Shown piece by piece: positions 36,347-44,615 of a stretch of DNA of 64,000 nucleotides (positions are counted from its first letter, which is position 1; each line of letters opens with the position of its first letter). Source of the DNA: Tianweitania sp. UT-5YL-CI-8 (GTDB lineage: Bacteria > Pseudomonadota > Alphaproteobacteria > Rhizobiales > Rhizobiaceae); the NCBI RefSeq assembly GCF_030010215.1, contig NZ_JASCRR010000003.1:62001-126000 (forward strand), in the 5' to 3' direction. Position numbers and translations under genes: made by a program. The notes beneath the pieces were generated by a model. It saw nothing but the letters and a program-made list of their open reading frames with translations, made no database searches and was not told the DNA's origin.

Positions 36347-36787
36347 ATGGATCGGCTCACTCTCAATTATGTCTGGAAGCAAAAGCAGATTCCCGTCGTG
36401 CTGCGTCGGACCGGCGGTGGGGAGAAGCTTCGAGCGCGGTTGCCTTTCGCTGAGGACAACCGGGAATGGCTTCAGAACGGGCGACGAACGGCGCCGGAAT
36501 GGATCGGGGGGACCGAAGCCTATTGGGAGCTGCCCAAATCCTGGTTCAACGACTTCGTCAATCGGGCACTGCTGCGCTACAGTAAGGTCTATATCATTCA
36601 GCCCTACCGTGAGCAGGAGATTTGCGCGCGGGCGTGTCAGGAAGCGCTCGGCCACGAATGCCAATGCTCGTGCATGGGCGCCAACCATGGCGCCGGCAAT
36701 GACGGAAGCTGGTTTGAGGTCTCGGACACCTTCTCCATGCGCTGGGGCGAGCGCGAGCTCGCCTGTCGTCTGATGACGGCACGGTAG
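36347..36787 (+). CDS. Cys-rich small protein of the DUF3800-like operon
   Basis: 146 aa. Cysteines cluster in the second half: CARAC (93-97), then HECQCSCMGANHG (103-115), where closely spaced Cys and His could bind zinc or form a Cys-rich catalytic centre. C140 is isolated. No membrane segment. I do not recognise a characterised family. It starts 6 bp after the AbiV-like gene and ends 8 bp before the DUF3800-like gene, so it is made together with both. Confidence 0.7.
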   Translation: MDRLTLNYVWKQKQIPVVLRRTGGGEKLRARLPFAEDNREWLQNGRRTAPEWIGGTEAYWELPKSWFNDFVNRALLRYSKVYIIQPYREQEICARACQEALGHECQCSCMGANHGAGNDGSWFEVSDTFSMRWGERELACRLMTAR

Positions 36788-36795
36788 GGTCTGGC

Positions 36796-37908
36796 ATGGA
36801 TATCGACGTCAACCAGATGCGCGACCATGACATCAGGCTTCATGGCCTCAACCGCGCGGACAGAACATACACACTCTATTATGACGAGACGAACAACCAT
36901 CGCCTCGTGCGCATCGCCGAGGACGGGCTCAACGTTCCCGCAGCGAAGTGTTTTGTGCTTGGCGGAATTGCGCAGATCGGACCGCCGCGCGAACTTGGAT
37001 TTCCGGCGTTGCGAGAGTCGCTGCGGCTTCAACCCAGCGTCCGGGAACTCAAGCTCGTGCATCTGGGTAAAGGAGACATCCTGCGATTGCTCGACAGCAC
37101 GAAGGTCGCGATATTCCTGCAATGGCTCGAGCAAGAAGGCCTCTTCCTGCACTTTCAAGCTCTCGATCCGGTCTATTGGTCGATCGTCGATATCGTGGAC
37201 TCCATCGTCGTCGAAGCAAGGCAGCCGCAACTCATCACGATGGTCTGGGAGCTGAAGGACGCTCTGAACACGCTGATACGAGCGGATCTCGCTTCGGTCA
37301 TCGTCCTGTTCCGGCGCTTTGACTATCCGAATGTCGGTGCGGCGAATCGGGCTCACTTTCTCGAGGCCCTCATCGAACTCCTTGAGCCCCGTCATGCGCT
37401 GCTACCGGATTTTCACTTTCGGATGCTGATCGGCGTGCTGCAGATGGGCAAGAAGTTCGATGCCCTGCCGTTCCTGGAAGGGGAGGAGCCGAGGTTGCTG
37501 ATCGCGCACTACAGGGATTTCTACGCGGCAAGGCTGTGCATTCTGAAGAACGCCTTCCATATCCTTGATGCCGAGGACGTCGTAAGCCGGGAATTGGCGA
37601 CGTGGCGTTTCATGGATGGGACGACGCAACTTCGGCATTTCCGTTTCGCCGCATCGCATGACGAAATCGGCATCCAGATCTCCGATCCGATCGTGGGGTT
37701 GCTGGGCAAGCTATGCTCGTTCGCGATCGAGGAGGATGAGAGGACTCTGGACGAAGCCCGGGAAGGGCTCAATCAGCGGCAGCGAAACAACCTGGCGACG
37801 CTTGCTCGGCTGATCGATCGCTCCATCGATGAGAACAGGGTTTTCGCAAATTACGTGATGGCATTGTCGGATCGGCGTAAATTATCGGCGTTCTTGGGGG
37901 AGGAATAA
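36796..37908 (+). CDS. DUF3800-like protein (RNase H-fold family)
   Basis: 370 aa. DUF3800 features are the YYDETNNHR strand with acidic D30/E31, FVLGGIAQ (about 53-60), and IGIQISDPIVGLLGK (about 291-305), equivalent to the Q-x-(A/S)-D motif near the end of the fold. The acidic residues sit where RNase H-like nucleases place theirs, although nuclease activity of DUF3800 proteins is not established generally. It is the last gene of the three-gene operon; DUF3800 genes often lie in phage-defence loci. Confidence 0.72.
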   Translation: MDIDVNQMRDHDIRLHGLNRADRTYTLYYDETNNHRLVRIAEDGLNVPAAKCFVLGGIAQIGPPRELGFPALRESLRLQPSVRELKLVHLGKGDILRLLDSTKVAIFLQWLEQEGLFLHFQALDPVYWSIVDIVDSIVVEARQPQLITMVWELKDALNTLIRADLASVIVLFRRFDYPNVGAANRAHFLEALIELLEPRHALLPDFHFRMLIGVLQMGKKFDALPFLEGEEPRLLIAHYRDFYAARLCILKNAFHILDAEDVVSRELATWRFMDGTTQLRHFRFAASHDEIGIQISDPIVGLLGKLCSFAIEEDERTLDEAREGLNQRQRNNLATLARLIDRSIDENRVFANYVMALSDRRKLSAFLGEE

Positions 37909-37984
37909 CGCAGAGCTTGAGGCGCGCCGCAGACATCGCGCGCCAGCGTCACGATGCCGACGGGTACCTAACTTGCTTGCGTGT

Positions 37985-38254
37985 TCACTGCCGTCCCTTG
38001 CCCTGGAGTTGCTGGCACTCTTTGATTGCGGCCGCGCGGCGTTCGTCGAGATAGAGAGCAAGATCGTTGAGGTGGACGCCCTTCGCGCATTTCTGTGAAG
38101 CTTCCATGCGGACAAGGGGAAGGGCGATATCGCCGGCCGATACCTTACGGATGAACTTGTCGGTCGTTAGCCCGAAAAAGTCCTTGGCCACATCGTCAGC
38201 CGGGATGATCGGGCGCCCCGCGTACATAGCCATCAGCAGGAAGGCTGTATTCAC
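37985..38254 (-). CDS. PrtN-type pyocin activator-like regulator
   Basis: 89 aa from a GTG at 38254 with GGAGG 11 nt upstream. The chain reads NTAFLLMAMYAGRPIIPADD, then DFFGLTTDKFIRKVSAGDIALPLVRM, and ends with LALYLDERRAA: the PrtN family (pyocin activator). In Pseudomonas PrtN switches on bacteriocin genes after DNA damage. No phage-tail or bacteriocin gene is visible here, so the target is unknown. It lies between the DUF3800 operon and the Lamassu-like operon. Confidence 0.82.
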   Translation of the reverse strand: MNTAFLLMAMYAGRPIIPADDVAKDFFGLTTDKFIRKVSAGDIALPLVRMEASQKCAKGVHLNDLALYLDERRAAAIKECQQLQGKGRQ

Positions 38255-38588
38255 GATTTGACTGCCCTCCGTGTCGATAGGCGTGGGGAGAGGACTGTGA
38301 GGAAGCGAGCCCCAAGCCCCGCCGAGTGGCGACAATCGCCGTGCCGGTCGTCGGACTAACGGCACGTCGCTTATGCAAGATTCAGCCGGAAACGAGATGA
38401 TGTGAACGCGAAATCGCAGGTAGAACTGCGGCCTGCGGGTTAGCGTGTCGCGCCCGTTCGAAGTGCGGCGAAGGCATGCGCAGACCACGCGGCAGGAAAA
38501 CAGCGCTCCGTCGTAAAAATACTTGCGCTCTGCGGCTGTATCGCAGCCGCAGGCGCCGGATTCAGGGCAGGCGAAGCCGGTCGTGGCT
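38255..38588. other. Intergenic region with Lamassu-like operon terminator and PrtN promoter
   Basis: About 334 bp without a supported gene. A 9-bp perfect stem, CTGCGGCTG (38530-38538) and CAGCCGCAG (38544-38552), lies 36 bp beyond the stop of the ATPase gene. On the minus strand it is followed after about ten bases by a TATTTTT run, so it probably terminates the operon. The rest must hold the promoter of the PrtN-type gene. Confidence 0.5.
38515..38552 (-). terminator. Probable terminator of the SIR2/small/SMC operon
   Basis: Perfect 9-bp inverted repeat CTGCGGCTG/CAGCCGCAG with a 5-nt loop at 38530-38552, followed on the minus strand by AGCGCAAG and then TATTTTT. The T run is separated from the stem, so the termination strength is uncertain. 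Confidence 0.5.
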
Positions 38589-41042
38589 TCAGGCGGCGAT
38601 GGCGCGATCGTCCTCGAAGGTGAATGCGCGTGGTGTCGCGACCGCTTCGCCATCGAAGTTGCGTGTGATCTCGACCGCGATCAGGCTATCGCCCGGAAAG
38701 GCGGGGCTGAGCTCGAGGGTCAGATAGTCGAATAGCGCGCGTTCGTGCACGGCGATCACCACCTGGCGATCCATGCCCTTGGAAAGCGAGCGGAGCAACG
38801 CGGCGAACTGCGCGATGTGAACATCGTCCATCGACTGGACGGGGTCGTCGAGTATCAGCCAAGGCATGCGAACCGGAACGGACAGATGAAGCGCGAGGAA
38901 AAGGGTAAGCGCAGCGGTGTTGAGATTGCCCTGACTGAGCATCGCTCCGGGCGAGCCGGACGCCTTGCCGGAGCGATGCAGCGTTTCAAGCACAGCCTCG
39001 ACCTTGCCGCCGCTGCCGACGGGAAGCCGAAACGCGGGTACGAATTGCTCCGATGGGGCCAGCCTTACGAACAGATCGCGCCAAACCTTGTTGAGTGATG
39101 TGTTGAACACCTTCTTGACGATGTCGGAGCGCACTTTGTCGGCGGCTTCGGAAACCTTCTTCGCGTGCCCGCGCGTAACCTCGATTTCCTTGAATGCCGT
39201 ATCGAGGGTCTGGAGGCGCGCGAGGGTCTCATCGCGTTCCGATCGCAGGATGGCGATCTGGGCGAGGTCGTGGATACGCAGGTCGAGCTCCGAGCCGGCC
39301 CTGATCCTGACGGCGGCAACGCGCTCGGCCTCTGTGACGCGCTGCTCCACGGTCCGAAGGGCCTCGGCGAGCGCGAGATCGATGCTCTCGAAGCTGCTGG
39401 CCGACTTTTGCAGAACGGCCTGCGCCATAGTCTCGATTTCGGGGAGCAGTGAGACCGACTGTTCGTCTCGCCGGCGGGCTGTCATCACCGCCTGCCGGGC
39501 GGCGGCCGCGTCGGCAATCAACCTGGTTCCTTCTGCAGCAGTTTCCTGAAGGTCGGACAGGCGTTGCACCAGATCCGTCATCTGGGCCTGACGCACGGTG
39601 AGCTCGGCGAGGTCGTCGGCAGAAAGCTGTCCGTTGGCGGCGCTGAGCAGGTCGCGCTGGGCGGCGGCCAGACGCGAACTCTCTTCGGCCCGCGCTGTCG
39701 CCAGCGACTGGATACGCCCGGCTTCGCTGGTCAGCGATGCGATCTTAGCGGCGACATGGGCCGACAGCGACCCGGCGTCCATCTCGGCGTAGTTGCGGCT
39801 GCAGACCGGACATATCTCGCCGTCGATGTGGGGAACGATGCCGGCGAGCGCGTTCGCGAGCGTCTTTGCATCTTCAGCCGCGCCGGAGAGGTCCCGGTTG
39901 AGCTCGTCGATTCGTGTGGAAGCACGTTGCACAGTGGCATTCAAGGTCGCGACCCGTGCGCTCGCCGTGGCGTGAGTCGCCAGCAGTCTTTCGCAACGCT
40001 CGGCTTCTGCCCGCGCGCGACGCTGCGCCTCCGATCTGCCTTGCTCGGGGCCGTTCTCCAATGAGGGCACGTCGGAGAAATGGGCGCGGACCGCATTGAT
40101 CGCGGTCTCGAGGGTATCGCCGCCAGCCGACCGCCATGTGGCGAGCAGCTCGCCCGCCGCCCGATCAGCCCTTTCCCTTCCGGCCTGGTCGAGGCTTAGT
40201 TCTTGCGACGGCAGCGATCGCCATCGTTCGTGCAGCCCGCGCAATTCCGAGCGCGTGCGAGTGAGGTCCGTGAGTTGACGATCTCCGTCTCGGGCGGCCT
40301 CCAGCCTGTCCTTGAGCTGGCTGAGGTCGGTGGTCTCCGTGACCACCAGAACCGCACCGTCGACGACGATTGAGGAGAGGGTTTCATTGAGGCGGGTGAG
40401 CCGTTCGCCAGCGGCCTTCGCCGCTTCATCGATAGCCTGGTCCTGGCGGCGGTGCTCGTCGTCGAGCGAGGATTTAAGTGCCTCAAGGCGACGAAAGTCC
40501 GGTACAAGTTTGCGTACGCGCGTGACGTTGAAAGCGTGATCGAGGCCGTCGACCAACGCATCGAGCGGATCGAGGCCGAGCAGTTCCTTGACGAACAAGG
40601 TCAGCGGCGAGGTCGTTCCTGTTTTCTGATCGTCATAGATTTCGAGCAGGCGCCCGAGAGTGGCCTGTGGCAGATAGCATCGCTCCGCGAAGAAGCGGGC
40701 GTTGTCGGCGTCGAGCAGGGGATTGGGAAGAAAGGTGTCGTCGGAAAAGGCGAGGGCGCCGGCGATGGCCGCTCCCTCGACGAGAGGGGTTGTAGTGGTC
40801 AGCGAGATCGAGCCGCCGCCAGTGTCGAGCGTGGTGAGATATGACTGGTATCTCGGACCCTCAGCCGCGAGATGCGCGATCTTGCCAGTGAGCCCCAGTT
40901 CGAGCGCGGAAAGCACGCTCGTCTTGCCCATGCCGTTGGTGCCGTGGATCAGCACCACCTGGGCATCGAGTGGCACGACCACCTTGCCGCGAAGGCTGCG
41001 AAAGTTCTCGACGACGAGATTCTTCAGCCGAACGCCAGTCAT
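38589..41042 (-). CDS. SMC/Rad50-like ATPase of a Lamassu-like operon (LmuB-type)
   Basis: 817 aa. Walker A GTNGMGKTS at about 34-42, a Rad50-type zinc-hook CPVC at 411-414 between two long coiled coils, a signature LSQGN at about 702-706 and Walker B WLILDDPVQSMDD at 728-740. This is the architecture of SMC-like ATPases that sense DNA ends or structures and drive an effector. The start ATG overlaps the stop of the small gene by 4 bp. Order and coupling (effector, small protein, SMC) match Lamassu LmuA-LmuC-LmuB; assignment is inference from architecture. Confidence 0.78.
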   Translation of the reverse strand: MTGVRLKNLVVENFRSLRGKVVVPLDAQVVLIHGTNGMGKTSVLSALELGLTGKIAHLAAEGPRYQSYLTTLDTGGGSISLTTTTPLVEGAAIAGALAFSDDTFLPNPLLDADNARFFAERCYLPQATLGRLLEIYDDQKTGTTSPLTLFVKELLGLDPLDALVDGLDHAFNVTRVRKLVPDFRRLEALKSSLDDEHRRQDQAIDEAAKAAGERLTRLNETLSSIVVDGAVLVVTETTDLSQLKDRLEAARDGDRQLTDLTRTRSELRGLHERWRSLPSQELSLDQAGRERADRAAGELLATWRSAGGDTLETAINAVRAHFSDVPSLENGPEQGRSEAQRRARAEAERCERLLATHATASARVATLNATVQRASTRIDELNRDLSGAAEDAKTLANALAGIVPHIDGEICPVCSRNYAEMDAGSLSAHVAAKIASLTSEAGRIQSLATARAEESSRLAAAQRDLLSAANGQLSADDLAELTVRQAQMTDLVQRLSDLQETAAEGTRLIADAAAARQAVMTARRRDEQSVSLLPEIETMAQAVLQKSASSFESIDLALAEALRTVEQRVTEAERVAAVRIRAGSELDLRIHDLAQIAILRSERDETLARLQTLDTAFKEIEVTRGHAKKVSEAADKVRSDIVKKVFNTSLNKVWRDLFVRLAPSEQFVPAFRLPVGSGGKVEAVLETLHRSGKASGSPGAMLSQGNLNTAALTLFLALHLSVPVRMPWLILDDPVQSMDDVHIAQFAALLRSLSKGMDRQVVIAVHERALFDYLTLELSPAFPGDSLIAVEITRNFDGEAVATPRAFTFEDDRAIAA

Positions 41043-41626
41043 TCCTCGTCCCCTTCATCGCCGATGGCGGCACCGACGGGGCCGGCGATCGCGTCGGCAA
41101 GCACTGTTTCGACGGCCTCCTTGCCGCGCGGCGCCGCGCCGATAACGGCGTCCATGAGTTCGCCCTTAGCAGACGCCGCCGTGGCAGCGCGCAGGTCGGC
41201 TTCCCAATCGAGCAGCGTGTCGACGGCAGGCGGCTGGGTCAGCGGCAACAGGACGGCAAGCCAGTCGCGCACCACGCTGATCGCGTCAGGTCCAGTCGGC
41301 GCGCCGACCGGCAGGACACGGCACACCTTGCTGATCGATTGGAGGGTTTCGGCGCGCGGTTGCCCGGAGGTGAGAACCGCGGTCACGGGCCGTTTCGACC
41401 GCATCACGTCGAGAGCGCGGGTAAGCGCCATGACCTTCCGCGTCACCCCGTCATCGACGGTATCGCCCTTGAGCTCGATGACAATGACGAGGTCATTGGC
41501 TCGTTCGCCGGCGACGAGCGCATGCGTGAAGTCGAAGGAGATCGAGCCGATCTTGAAGGGCTTGGGAAGCTGGCGATAGCCACCTTCCTGAACGAGAATA
41601 TCGAGGACGCGGTCGGTCGTGCTCAT
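41039..41626 (-). CDS. Small middle protein of the Lamassu-like operon (LmuC-type position)
   Basis: 195 aa, no signal or membrane segment. ISFDFTHALVAGERANDL then VIVIELKGDT (about 29-55) places an acidic residue, then Glu-x-Lys, in a strand order like PD-(D/E)XK nucleases; the rest is helical and ends acidic (GDEGDEE). Whether it is catalytic is unclear; LmuC/DdmB-like middle proteins are of similar size and lie in this position. Coupled by ATGA overlaps to both the SIR2 gene upstream and the ATPase downstream. Confidence 0.65.
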   Translation of the reverse strand: MSTTDRVLDILVQEGGYRQLPKPFKIGSISFDFTHALVAGERANDLVIVIELKGDTVDDGVTRKVMALTRALDVMRSKRPVTAVLTSGQPRAETLQSISKVCRVLPVGAPTGPDAISVVRDWLAVLLPLTQPPAVDTLLDWEADLRAATAASAKGELMDAVIGAAPRGKEAVETVLADAIAGPVGAAIGDEGDEE

Positions 41627-43344
41627 AGTCCCACCTCGCCGCGAAACCGGTCGCGCAGTTCGTCGAGGTCGGCAGCGCCGCCGAGCATCGGACCGAATGC
41701 GACATAGCGCGGCCCGAGGGCGCCGCTGCGCATGGCACCACTCGGACTACGCTGCTGTCGCTCGGAGACCCGCCCGGAGCAGATTACCACGGCGTCGTCA
41801 TCGGTCTCGTTGAAGGCGCCCGCGTCGAGCAGGCTGGTGACGGTGTCGTCATTGGCGGCGAAAAAGATGCGCGTGCTGGCGTTCGGCGAGGTGAGCCGAA
41901 GGGCGCCGGTTCGCGGATCGGCAGGATCGTCGATCGAACTAACCCAGTTCGCCGCCTGTTCCTCCAATCCGATCAGGCCCAAGGCCACGGCGGCTTCTCT
42001 CTGGCCCGAACTTTTCAGGGCCAGCTTGTTCTTCATGCGGTGCACCGGTTCGCCGTCGAGGGGGAAATAGGTCTGCACACCTGCGGCGCTGACTCCGTTC
42101 TGCAATTGGTGGCGCGCGCGGGCGAGCCCCGCCGCTATGGCGCGGGCAAGTGCAGGCCGGTCGGCATCGCCGGTATCGGCCACGCGGTCGCGGAGAGCCC
42201 TTATCCCCTCGGCGATCGCGGTCCGCGCCGGTTGATCGAGATTGGCTGCCTGCGCATCGCTGGCCAGGACCTCGAGCTTGGCAGCGAGAACATGGAGAAG
42301 CAGCCCCAGCAGCAACGGCTTGGCGTAGGCCTGGAGCCGCGCCGCTTTGCAGATCTCGTCGCGGTGCGCCTCGTAGTCGGCTTCACCATAGGCTCCGATC
42401 AGAACGTTCTTCTGATCGTCGCCGAGTTCCTGCGCGGAAAACACGATCGGGGTCGGCTGGTCGGTCCATTTCCAGCCTTTCTGGGCGTTCATCGAGGCGA
42501 AGAGATGCTTGATGTTTTCATCCTGCGCCGACATGCCGATCATCAGCGTTCGGCTGCGCTGAACGAGGGCGCCAAGCTGATCGCGCACGATCTTGAAGGT
42601 CTCGTTGCTCTTCCAGCCGGTGATCTGGGCGGTACGCGCGACGAGCAGCGGGCGATAGCCGGGCTCGTCGGCGATCGCGCGTAGGGCGCAGCCGTGAAAC
42701 TTGTAGAGAATGGCTGCCGCGGCCGGATTGCGGAGGTCCTCGCCGGTCACGGTGATCCGATAAAAGGTCTCGTCATAGCCGAGCTCCTGCATCGCCGCTT
42801 CGAGCAAGCCGTCCCAATTGGCGGTGGCGAGTTCGGTCACGACCCCTTCGAGGGCGAGCATGCCGATGGCCAGATGCTCTGCGTCGGCGGACTGTGCGCC
42901 GAAAGTGTGGGGAAAGTCGAGGCCGACCCATAGCAAGTAATCGAGTTTCTCGCCCGGTATCTCCACCGACAGCACGGCCGAATACTGATTCCAAAGGCGC
43001 TTGAGGATATTCTTCAGGCTTGGCCAGGTCGATGCCGGCTGGGCGAGGTCGATGCCCGCGCGTTCGTCTTCCGAGGGAGCGGCCATCCCGATGATCTTCT
43101 CGAGCGCCAAGCGGTATCCGCACGCTGCCGCCGCGGTGGAACGGGCACGCAGGAATTCGAGGAGCTTTGCCAGGACGCCGTCGAGCCCGACGACACGATC
43201 GCGCGATATGCCTGACCCGAGCCAGAACGCATATTGCCCGTGCGCGGCGCCGTTGCTCAGCCCTGCGAATTCGCCGTCGAACAGCGCAAGCGTTTCCTTG
43301 ACTGAAATAGAAGCGGCGTCCGGCAAATAGAATCTCCCCCCCAT
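41623..43344 (-). CDS. SIR2-domain protein, probable NAD-consuming effector of the Lamassu-like operon
   Basis: 573 aa. The N-terminal SIR2 fold shows FWLGSGIS (40-47, NAD-binding loop), ELATANWDGLLE (171-182), ILYKFHGCA (212-220, catalytic His) and LMIGMSAQDENI (267-278). The C-terminal half is helical with no recognised domain. The Cys zinc knuckle of classical sirtuin deacetylases is absent, which fits defence NADases that deplete NAD after phage infection. It overlaps the 195-aa gene by 4 bp. Start is the ATG at 43344. Confidence 0.82.
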   Translation of the reverse strand: MGGRFYLPDAASISVKETLALFDGEFAGLSNGAAHGQYAFWLGSGISRDRVVGLDGVLAKLLEFLRARSTAAAACGYRLALEKIIGMAAPSEDERAGIDLAQPASTWPSLKNILKRLWNQYSAVLSVEIPGEKLDYLLWVGLDFPHTFGAQSADAEHLAIGMLALEGVVTELATANWDGLLEAAMQELGYDETFYRITVTGEDLRNPAAAAILYKFHGCALRAIADEPGYRPLLVARTAQITGWKSNETFKIVRDQLGALVQRSRTLMIGMSAQDENIKHLFASMNAQKGWKWTDQPTPIVFSAQELGDDQKNVLIGAYGEADYEAHRDEICKAARLQAYAKPLLLGLLLHVLAAKLEVLASDAQAANLDQPARTAIAEGIRALRDRVADTGDADRPALARAIAAGLARARHQLQNGVSAAGVQTYFPLDGEPVHRMKNKLALKSSGQREAAVALGLIGLEEQAANWVSSIDDPADPRTGALRLTSPNASTRIFFAANDDTVTSLLDAGAFNETDDDAVVICSGRVSERQQRSPSGAMRSGALGPRYVAFGPMLGGAADLDELRDRFRGEVGL

Positions 43345-43449
43345 TACCTATTCGCAACGTTATGCGTGTACTGGTTATTTGGCCACGTCTTCTTGCAGAA
43401 GAGCGGACTGCTGCGACGCGGCACGCATGCAGGGGCCGCCCGACCTGGT

Positions 43450-44568
43450 TTAAATCACACGTGTATAGGTCTCTCCGTCGATCACCCGCTGTACCTGTTC
43501 TCGATTCCGCGCGCCGATGCGCTCGGCGATCATCTCCGCCGGGTGGCTCCTCGCAAGCTCTCGAATAGCCCGAACCTGCTCGACGGAGAGGCGGTCGTCG
43601 CGACCACAGATCTGGGCGACGGCCCAGGCGTCGTCCTTCCATTTTTCTGAGACCCAGGGGGCGGGAAGGCCCTTGCGTGGATGCTCGCGTAACCAGGTTT
43701 CAAGAAGTCGGTCGCGTTCGTCTGGCTCCGGCACAATCCGTTCGGCCAACATGCCATTCTCGCGAAGATATCGCAGTCCCGATTTGCCTCCCGGGATCAT
43801 GTTGAGTCGTCGCTCGTCGTGCCAATGCCCCTCGACCAGCCATTCCTCCGTCGCATAGAGCCGCTCGATATCATCGGTAATTGCCATGACCTTATGGTGG
43901 ATGTAGGTCACACGGCCAGCGTCCATCTCTTCGCGCAGCTTTCGGTGAAACAGCAGGGGGCTTCCGGTCTCCATCGCCCGTCGGTGTTCTGCCCATCGCT
44001 TCTGCCAGCTACGGGTCGTGACGCCGACATAGAAGAACCCATCGTCGGGATATGACGATCCCGCACCGAAAATATGCTGATAGAGAACGAAGCTCTTTCT
44101 CGGAAATGAGTCTGGAGCCAGGAGAAGAGGCGCTGGCGCCGAAAATACTTGGCTTGGAGTCTTCACGCCAGCGATGTGGGTGGAAATGTCTCCGCGCGCT
44201 GCGGCGGCCAGCAGTGCGTGATCCTCAACAACATCAAGGCGTATTACAGGTCCAAGCGCGAGTTCGCCTTCTTCAAGTGTGTGGCCCGATCGAAACTGAT
44301 CGGAGCCCACCATACGGTGGCCCGGCCTGACTTTGAGCTGGGGCGCGATGAATACCGGCCTATCGCCGAGCGCGATGAAGTGGACGACCGGGATGAACTG
44401 GCCCGGTTTCACACGGATCACCCCGTGCTTCTGCCTTGCGATCCTAAGCCAGTGTGCGCCGTACTCGGACCGACACCATTGGCGCAGCAATGTCTCGACC
44501 TCCCGAAACCGGCGATGCATCGGCTTCGGAGCGAGATGCTCCCACCAGGCGCGATTGATCGAGACCAA
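43450..44568 (-). CDS. GIY-YIG-domain protein with long N- and C-terminal extensions
   Basis: 372 aa from a TTG at 44568; GGAGG lies 4-5 nt upstream and supports it. The central domain reads GFFYVGVTTR (177-186), RWAEH (191-195) and EEWLVEGH (241-248), i.e. the paired Tyr/Gly strands, the Arg and the catalytic-type Glu of GIY-YIG endonucleases. The first 170 residues and the C-terminal 100 (a helix-turn-helix-like AEMIAERIGARNREQVQRVI) match nothing I know. It lies 47 bp after the ABC-3C ATPase and 105 bp before the SIR2 gene on the same strand, so co-transcription with either is possible. Confidence 0.75.
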   Translation of the reverse strand: MVSINRAWWEHLAPKPMHRRFREVETLLRQWCRSEYGAHWLRIARQKHGVIRVKPGQFIPVVHFIALGDRPVFIAPQLKVRPGHRMVGSDQFRSGHTLEEGELALGPVIRLDVVEDHALLAAAARGDISTHIAGVKTPSQVFSAPAPLLLAPDSFPRKSFVLYQHIFGAGSSYPDDGFFYVGVTTRSWQKRWAEHRRAMETGSPLLFHRKLREEMDAGRVTYIHHKVMAITDDIERLYATEEWLVEGHWHDERRLNMIPGGKSGLRYLRENGMLAERIVPEPDERDRLLETWLREHPRKGLPAPWVSEKWKDDAWAVAQICGRDDRLSVEQVRAIRELARSHPAEMIAERIGARNREQVQRVIDGETYTRVI

Positions 44569-44615
44569 GCAACCTCCAGAATTCTACCGGCGGTGGGTCT
44601 TGCCGGATCGCCGCC

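Noticed and set aside
41623-43344. Classical sirtuin deacetylase
   Set aside because: The Cys zinc knuckle is absent, the chain is long, and the operon context matches defence SIR2 proteins.
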